Part shown: in pieces, positions 60,704 through 64,000 of the stretch
Layout of the letters: each line of letters starts with the position of its first letter
Numbering within the stretch: the stretch's first letter is position 1
Assembly (NCBI GenBank): GCA_963775335.1
Contig: CAVZIJ010000002.1
Span: 310,001-374,000 of the forward strand
Direction of reading: 5' to 3'
Length of the DNA stretch: 64,000 bases
Source: CAVQCX01 sp963775335
Lineage (GTDB): Bacteria > Pseudomonadota > Gammaproteobacteria > Chromatiales > Chromatiaceae
Program-made: the position numbers and the translations under genes
Notes under the pieces: generated by a model
Told to the model about the DNA's origin: nothing
Databases searched by the model: none
Seen by the model: the letters and a program-made list of their open reading frames with translations, nothing else

Positions 60704-62480
60704 GGTAACTTCTCAATAAGTCACGGCCTAGCAGACACAGCGGCTGCCCGGTCGCGAATGATATCGGCTAATGGAGGAATTGAGGCGCATCGTTCGATCC
60801 GATCGGCAAGATAGTCCCAAAACGACACGCCGAGCTTGCGGCAGGTTTTGTTGAGGCTGGCCAGGCTGTCTCGACAGCGCTTTCCCAGATCACTGCGCGT
60901 TCCACCGCTGATCTTGCGCCATTTGACGTACACCCGAATATCGCCCTCGCTGTTGTTGGTATGCAGCGGGATGTCCGGGCGGCTCAGCACCAGCAGCAGC
61001 TTGGCCCTGTGCCCATGCAACCGCTTGAGCGTCTGGTTGAGCGTCTCAAAGGACGTGCGCTGCGTGAAGAGGGCGTCGAAGCGTGCCTCCAGGTCGGGCA
61101 CCAACGCCGGATCGGGATGGCGCCGATAGGCCTTGAGATCGGCATACAGCGTCCAGATCTGGTCTCGGACCCGCTCCTGGTCCAGGCGATGGGTGTCGTT
61201 GAGTGGGATCAGCTTGTGCACGAGGCGCTCGGCGTGCACCCAGCACAAGGCGTGCAGCAGGATGGCAAACTGACCGGCCCCATCGCTGAGGATCACCAGC
61301 TCGAGCGAGAAGCCCTTTTCGATCAGCCCACCCAGCAAGGCCCCTTCGGTGGCGATGCGCCGATGGCGCTCGCTGTCGATTCCCAACGCGTCGAGGTGCT
61401 GGCTCCAGCTCTCGGCCCCGGTGATCGGCCCGCTCGTATCGCTGAGCAATCGACGCCGCGGTTGTTGGGGCAATCCTTCCTCAGTGAGGTACTCCAAGGC
61501 GTGCTCATTGAGATGGTAGGTGATGTCCCCGGCGTGCAGCAGCTGCAGAAAGTTGATGCGGCTCTTGCTGTAGGTGCTCGAAAACCACGCAAACCAGTCG
61601 TTGCCGATCTGTGTGACATAGCCGTTCTTGCCCCGATGGCGTGCGCCGGAGTCGTCCACGCTGATGAAGGGGCTGACTTGCAGACCGGTTACCAGCAACT
61701 GGTCCTTCTCGGCGAAAAACACCTCGTTATGCTCGCTCAGCAGGGCATCGATCTGCCCCGCGGAAATGTCGATGCCAAACTCATTGAGCTGCTCACGCAG
61801 CAGCGGCTGGGTGACCTGGCAGTGGTGGTGTTGATAGAGCACGTAGCGGCGTAGCGACGCGCCGAAGTGTTTGCCATTGAGGCACGCCGGAAGCTCTCCG
61901 CTCAGCCACTTCCCGTCCGGCGTCTGCCAGACCTCCAGGCGATAGCGGGTATTGTGAGCCTCAATCCTCAGGTCCTGGACGACAAAATCTCGATATCCCT
62001 TGAAGCGCGACCCGCCCGGGGGCTCGATCGAGGGTCTGAGCTCCACCGTCTCATGAATCTCCAATTGCTGGGTCTTGCGGCGCTTGGCCGAGCCGGGGCG
62101 CTTGCGCTCTTTCGGCTCACCTTGCCGATCGCCCTGGCTCTTGTCGTCACCATGCGCTTCCTCACCGGATTCTGGATCGGTCCCTTTCTCCATTCCGCTC
62201 GCCTTGAACTTCGGCTTCGCCTTCTGCCCCTTGAGCACGGCCACTTCATCACGCAACTGCTGCACCAACTCGGCCTGCCTGAGGTTCTCCTGCACAAGAC
62301 GCTCGATCTGCGCCAACAACTGCTCCACCAACTCGCTACGCTGAGCATCCGGGATATTTGGCAGTTGATGATCGCTCGGCATTTCATGCCACCCTCAAAG
62401 CGCTCGGAGTCCTCTCTCAGAACATTAACTCATGTCGCTAGCTGATTGATATAGTTGCCGTTGGTTATTGAGAAGTTACC
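60704..62480 (-). mobile_element. Insertion sequence with DDE transposase, intact
   Basis: 16-bp terminal inverted repeats: GGTAACTTCTCAATAA (60704-60719) and TTATTGAGAAGTTACC (62465-62480). The 6-bp sequence TCGATT lies directly outside both ends (60698-60703 and 62481-62486), a target duplication. One transposase gene fills the element. Size 1777 bases. Confidence 0.88.
60721..62382 (-). CDS. IS66-like DDE transposase
   Basis: A 553-residue transposase. A coiled-coil start (LVEQLLAQIERLVQENLRQA) is followed by a Lys/Glu-rich linker. The catalytic domain contains ISVDDSGARHRGKNGY, a central CWVHAERLVHKL, and HTNNSEGDIRVYVKWRKISG near the end, in the order of IS66-type DDE enzymes. No TnpA/TnpB helper genes are present, so it is a single-gene form. 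The gene is intact and within inverted repeats, so it may be active. Confidence 0.85.
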   Translation of the reverse strand: MPSDHQLPNIPDAQRSELVEQLLAQIERLVQENLRQAELVQQLRDEVAVLKGQKAKPKFKASGMEKGTDPESGEEAHGDDKSQGDRQGEPKERKRPGSAKRRKTQQLEIHETVELRPSIEPPGGSRFKGYRDFVVQDLRIEAHNTRYRLEVWQTPDGKWLSGELPACLNGKHFGASLRRYVLYQHHHCQVTQPLLREQLNEFGIDISAGQIDALLSEHNEVFFAEKDQLLVTGLQVSPFISVDDSGARHRGKNGYVTQIGNDWFAWFSSTYSKSRINFLQLLHAGDITYHLNEHALEYLTEEGLPQQPRRRLLSDTSGPITGAESWSQHLDALGIDSERHRRIATEGALLGGLIEKGFSLELVILSDGAGQFAILLHALCWVHAERLVHKLIPLNDTHRLDQERVRDQIWTLYADLKAYRRHPDPALVPDLEARFDALFTQRTSFETLNQTLKRLHGHRAKLLLVLSRPDIPLHTNNSEGDIRVYVKWRKISGGTRSDLGKRCRDSLASLNKTCRKLGVSFWDYLADRIERCASIPPLADIIRDRAAAVSARP

Positions 62481-63126
62481 TCGATTGCAACGATGGATCG
62501 GCTCGAAGCGTCCAGATCCGCGCCCGGTTACCGGCCAACAACGGGGATTGTCTGGGCCAGGCGGCCGAAGCGGGTCAGGGCGTACACCCACCTTCATCGT
62601 GTACGAGGCGATCGAGGCGGGACATCTGCAGCCGCTGCCCGCCGACGATCAACCTGAAAAGCGCAGTTAGCTGTTAGCTATTGATTAAATTGCCAAATTG
62701 GCGACCTCGGCCGGTCACCGGGCGGGTGAGACCTGCAGCGGACTCCGAGCGAGCTAACTTGCTAATTTGCCTAAGCTAATCGCTAACAGCTAATGGGTAA
62801 CTGCTTTTTTTGGGATCAATAGCCGCTGGTGTCCGCCTACGCGGTCTACCCCCACACCCGCCATCCTTCCCTGGCGGGTAAGGACCTTCGTGGATTTCCT
62901 GGCGGAACGCTTCGCGGGGGTGCCCCATTGGGACCGCTGTCTCGAGGGATCGGGGTGACGAAGGCAGGAGAGCCTCCCGAACCGGGCGCGGATGCCCTTA
63001 TAATCCGTGCCCCAGAGCCTGCTGCAGTGTTCCGGGCCGACCCCCGATGGGGTGCCGTCCCGACACCGGAGCAGGAACAACGAAGGTGTATCGGCCATAG
63101 AACTTCGGAAGGAGAGGACGTCGACG
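62481..63126. other. Gene-free stretch between the IS and the second sulfur globule gene
   Basis: Outside the 155-base repeat (62657-62811) no gene is supported. AAGGAGAGGA at about 63110 is the ribosome site for 63127. The sulfur globule promoter should lie in 62812-63100. Confidence 0.5.
62657..62811. repeat. ~155-base repeat element, copy 2 (inverted)
   Basis: The reverse complement of this stretch matches the element at 50563-50729 almost base for base, including AAGCAGTTA ... AGCTGTTAGCGATTAG and the TCTCACCCG hairpin core. It lacks about 20 bases near one end. Orientation is opposite to copy 1. Confidence 0.8.
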
Positions 63127-63453
63127 ATGAACACTGTAACGAAGATCGCGGGTGCCCTTGCCGTGGGATGCGTTCTGGTTGCCGGCGCAGCGAGCGCCAG
63201 TGGCTGGTGGAACAACAGCCATGATGGCTACTATGACCGCTGGGGAGGACCCTGGTACGGCCACGGGGGCTATGGAGGACCCTGGGGGGGCTACGGCGGC
63301 GGACCCTGGGGGGGCTACGGCGGCGGACCCTGGGGCTACGGCGGCGGCCCCTGGGGTGGTGGCTACCCCGGTTACGGCTACGGACAGAACCGGGTGCAGG
63401 TCATCACCGTGCCGACCCCGAAGGCCCCGCCCCCGCCCCCGCCCGTGCACTGA
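63127..63453 (+). CDS. Sulfur globule protein-like, Gly/Trp-rich repeat protein
   Basis: A 108-residue exported protein. MNTVTKIAGALAVGCVLVAG with cleavage after ASA is a signal peptide like that of the first sulfur globule gene. The mature part repeats a GGPWGGYG-type unit about five times and ends in a Pro-rich tail. It is probably a second sulfur globule envelope protein. ATG 63127 follows AAGGAGAGGA. The repeat is visible at DNA level, so copy number could vary. Confidence 0.8.
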   Translation: MNTVTKIAGALAVGCVLVAGAASASGWWNNSHDGYYDRWGGPWYGHGGYGGPWGGYGGGPWGGYGGGPWGYGGGPWGGGYPGYGYGQNRVQVITVPTPKAPPPPPPVH

Positions 63454-63468
63454 GTCCCAACAGGCCGC

Positions 63469-64000
63469 TCAGAGCGTCAGGGCGAGGCCATCTACCAGGG
63501 CCCCCGGCAGGCGGAAGCTGCGCCGGGAGCGCCCTCCGTAGGTCGAGGCATCGAGGATCAGCTCGCGCTCGGCGCTGAGCCCCACCAGGCGGTCGCCGAG
63601 CAGCTCGTAGAGCGACTCGTCGAAGCGCATCACGTTCACCGGCCGCCGGATCAGCCCCTGCTCGACCCAGAAGCAGGCGAAGCGGGTCATGCCCGTAATC
63701 CTGCAGCTGCTCAGATCCGAATAATTCGTGTACCAGAGATCCTGAACGTACAGGCCGGTATCGAGCTCCCCGAGCACCTCCGATGCCTTCAGGGTGCCGG
63801 CAGCCATGTCGAGGGACTCCGCGCATTCGCCGCCGGCGTTGACCGCCGCACCGTACTGCGCGGCGCTCCGCGGCGAGGTCAAGCAATCCCGGTAGACCCC
63901 TGACTCGATAAGCGGCACCCGCGGCGGTTTGACGAAGCCCAGGTCGGTGAACCCCGGGACCAGACCGCGGGCGTGCTCCTCGACCAGGCTCACCGCCGGG
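63469..64000 (-). CDS. TldD/PmbA family metalloprotease, C-terminal part (window edge)
   Basis: The last ~177 residues of a TldD/PmbA-type protease that helps mature small modified peptides. SEVLGELDTGLYVQDLW, NYSDLSSCRITGMTRFACFW and ASTYGGRSRRSFRLPGALV match the family end. The catalytic part lies to the right, outside the window. Confidence 0.75.
   Translation of the reverse strand, partial: PAVSLVEEHARGLVPGFTDLGFVKPPRVPLIESGVYRDCLTSPRSAAQYGAAVNAGGECAESLDMAAGTLKASEVLGELDTGLYVQDLWYTNYSDLSSCRITGMTRFACFWVEQGLIRRPVNVMRFDESLYELLGDRLVGLSAERELILDASTYGGRSRRSFRLPGALVDGLALTL

Noticed and set aside
50563..62811. CRISPR array
   Set aside because: The repeated AGTTAGC units are two inverted copies of one element 12 kb apart; no regular repeats and spacers and no cas genes are present.
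1..64000. tRNA or rRNA genes
   Set aside because: No segment showed a tRNA T-arm/acceptor pattern or conserved rRNA sequence on reading; a covariance model search was not possible here.

Overview
The window is GC-rich, densely coded gammaproteobacterial DNA. Two genes for exported, Gly/Tyr/Trp-rich sulfur globule proteins (21382-21726 and 63127-63453) point to a purple sulfur bacterium, most likely of the Chromatiaceae. This placement is inferred from protein families; no rRNA or tRNA gene is visible.

Layout. 1-1.1 kb: the end of a surface-polysaccharide region (partial glycosyltransferase, sulfotransferase). 1.2-3.1 kb: two L,D-transpeptidases flanking an Lpp-like lipoprotein that ends in lysine. 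3.3-9 kb: a cyclic-nucleotide-sensing diguanylate cyclase, an unusual exported Hsp20-like protein, an ATPase-metA operon and a HAD phosphatase. 9-18 kb: an Rpf/DSF-type diffusible-signal locus with rpfG, a kinase-less RpfC-like relay protein, a CFA-synthase-like methyltransferase, a ketoacyl-ACP synthase plus acyl carrier protein, an rpfC homologue split by two single-base frameshifts, and rpfF. 18-30 kb: hrpB with an extra N-terminal segment, a sulfur globule protein, a YadGH-type ABC exporter, citrate synthase, MarC, a small cytochrome c and a degenerate HD-GYP protein. 30-44 kb: yceH, two orphan sensory or hypothetical proteins, a lone sucA, a BNR-repeat protein overlapping a MoaD/ThiS-like protein, and a Gld-like ABC operon. 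44-52.9 kb: pgsA-like gene, cold shock protein, YaeQ, a Mesh1-like hydrolase, Lrp regulator, leuA, OmpA-type lipoprotein. 53-64 kb: small conserved genes, adk, tatD, several gene remnants, an intact IS flanked by a 6-bp duplication, the second sulfur globule gene and the end of a TldD/PmbA-type gene.

The most interesting part is 9-18 kb. RpfF would make a 2-enoic fatty acid signal, RpfC would sense it and pass phosphate to the HD-GYP protein RpfG, and RpfG would degrade cyclic di-GMP. Genes for a condensing enzyme, an acyl carrier protein and a cyclopropane-synthase-like methyltransferase lie inside this locus, which suggests a dedicated or modified fatty acyl signal. Other cyclic di-GMP proteins (CNB-GGDEF and a degenerate HD-GYP) lie nearby.

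The window also carries repeats (three REP-like families, a 163-bp element with inverted ends, two inverted copies of a ~160-bp element) and several decayed genes (DUF3025, SDR, cytochrome b561/pirin chimera, a methyltransferase start), so the 44-62 kb part has been rearranged.
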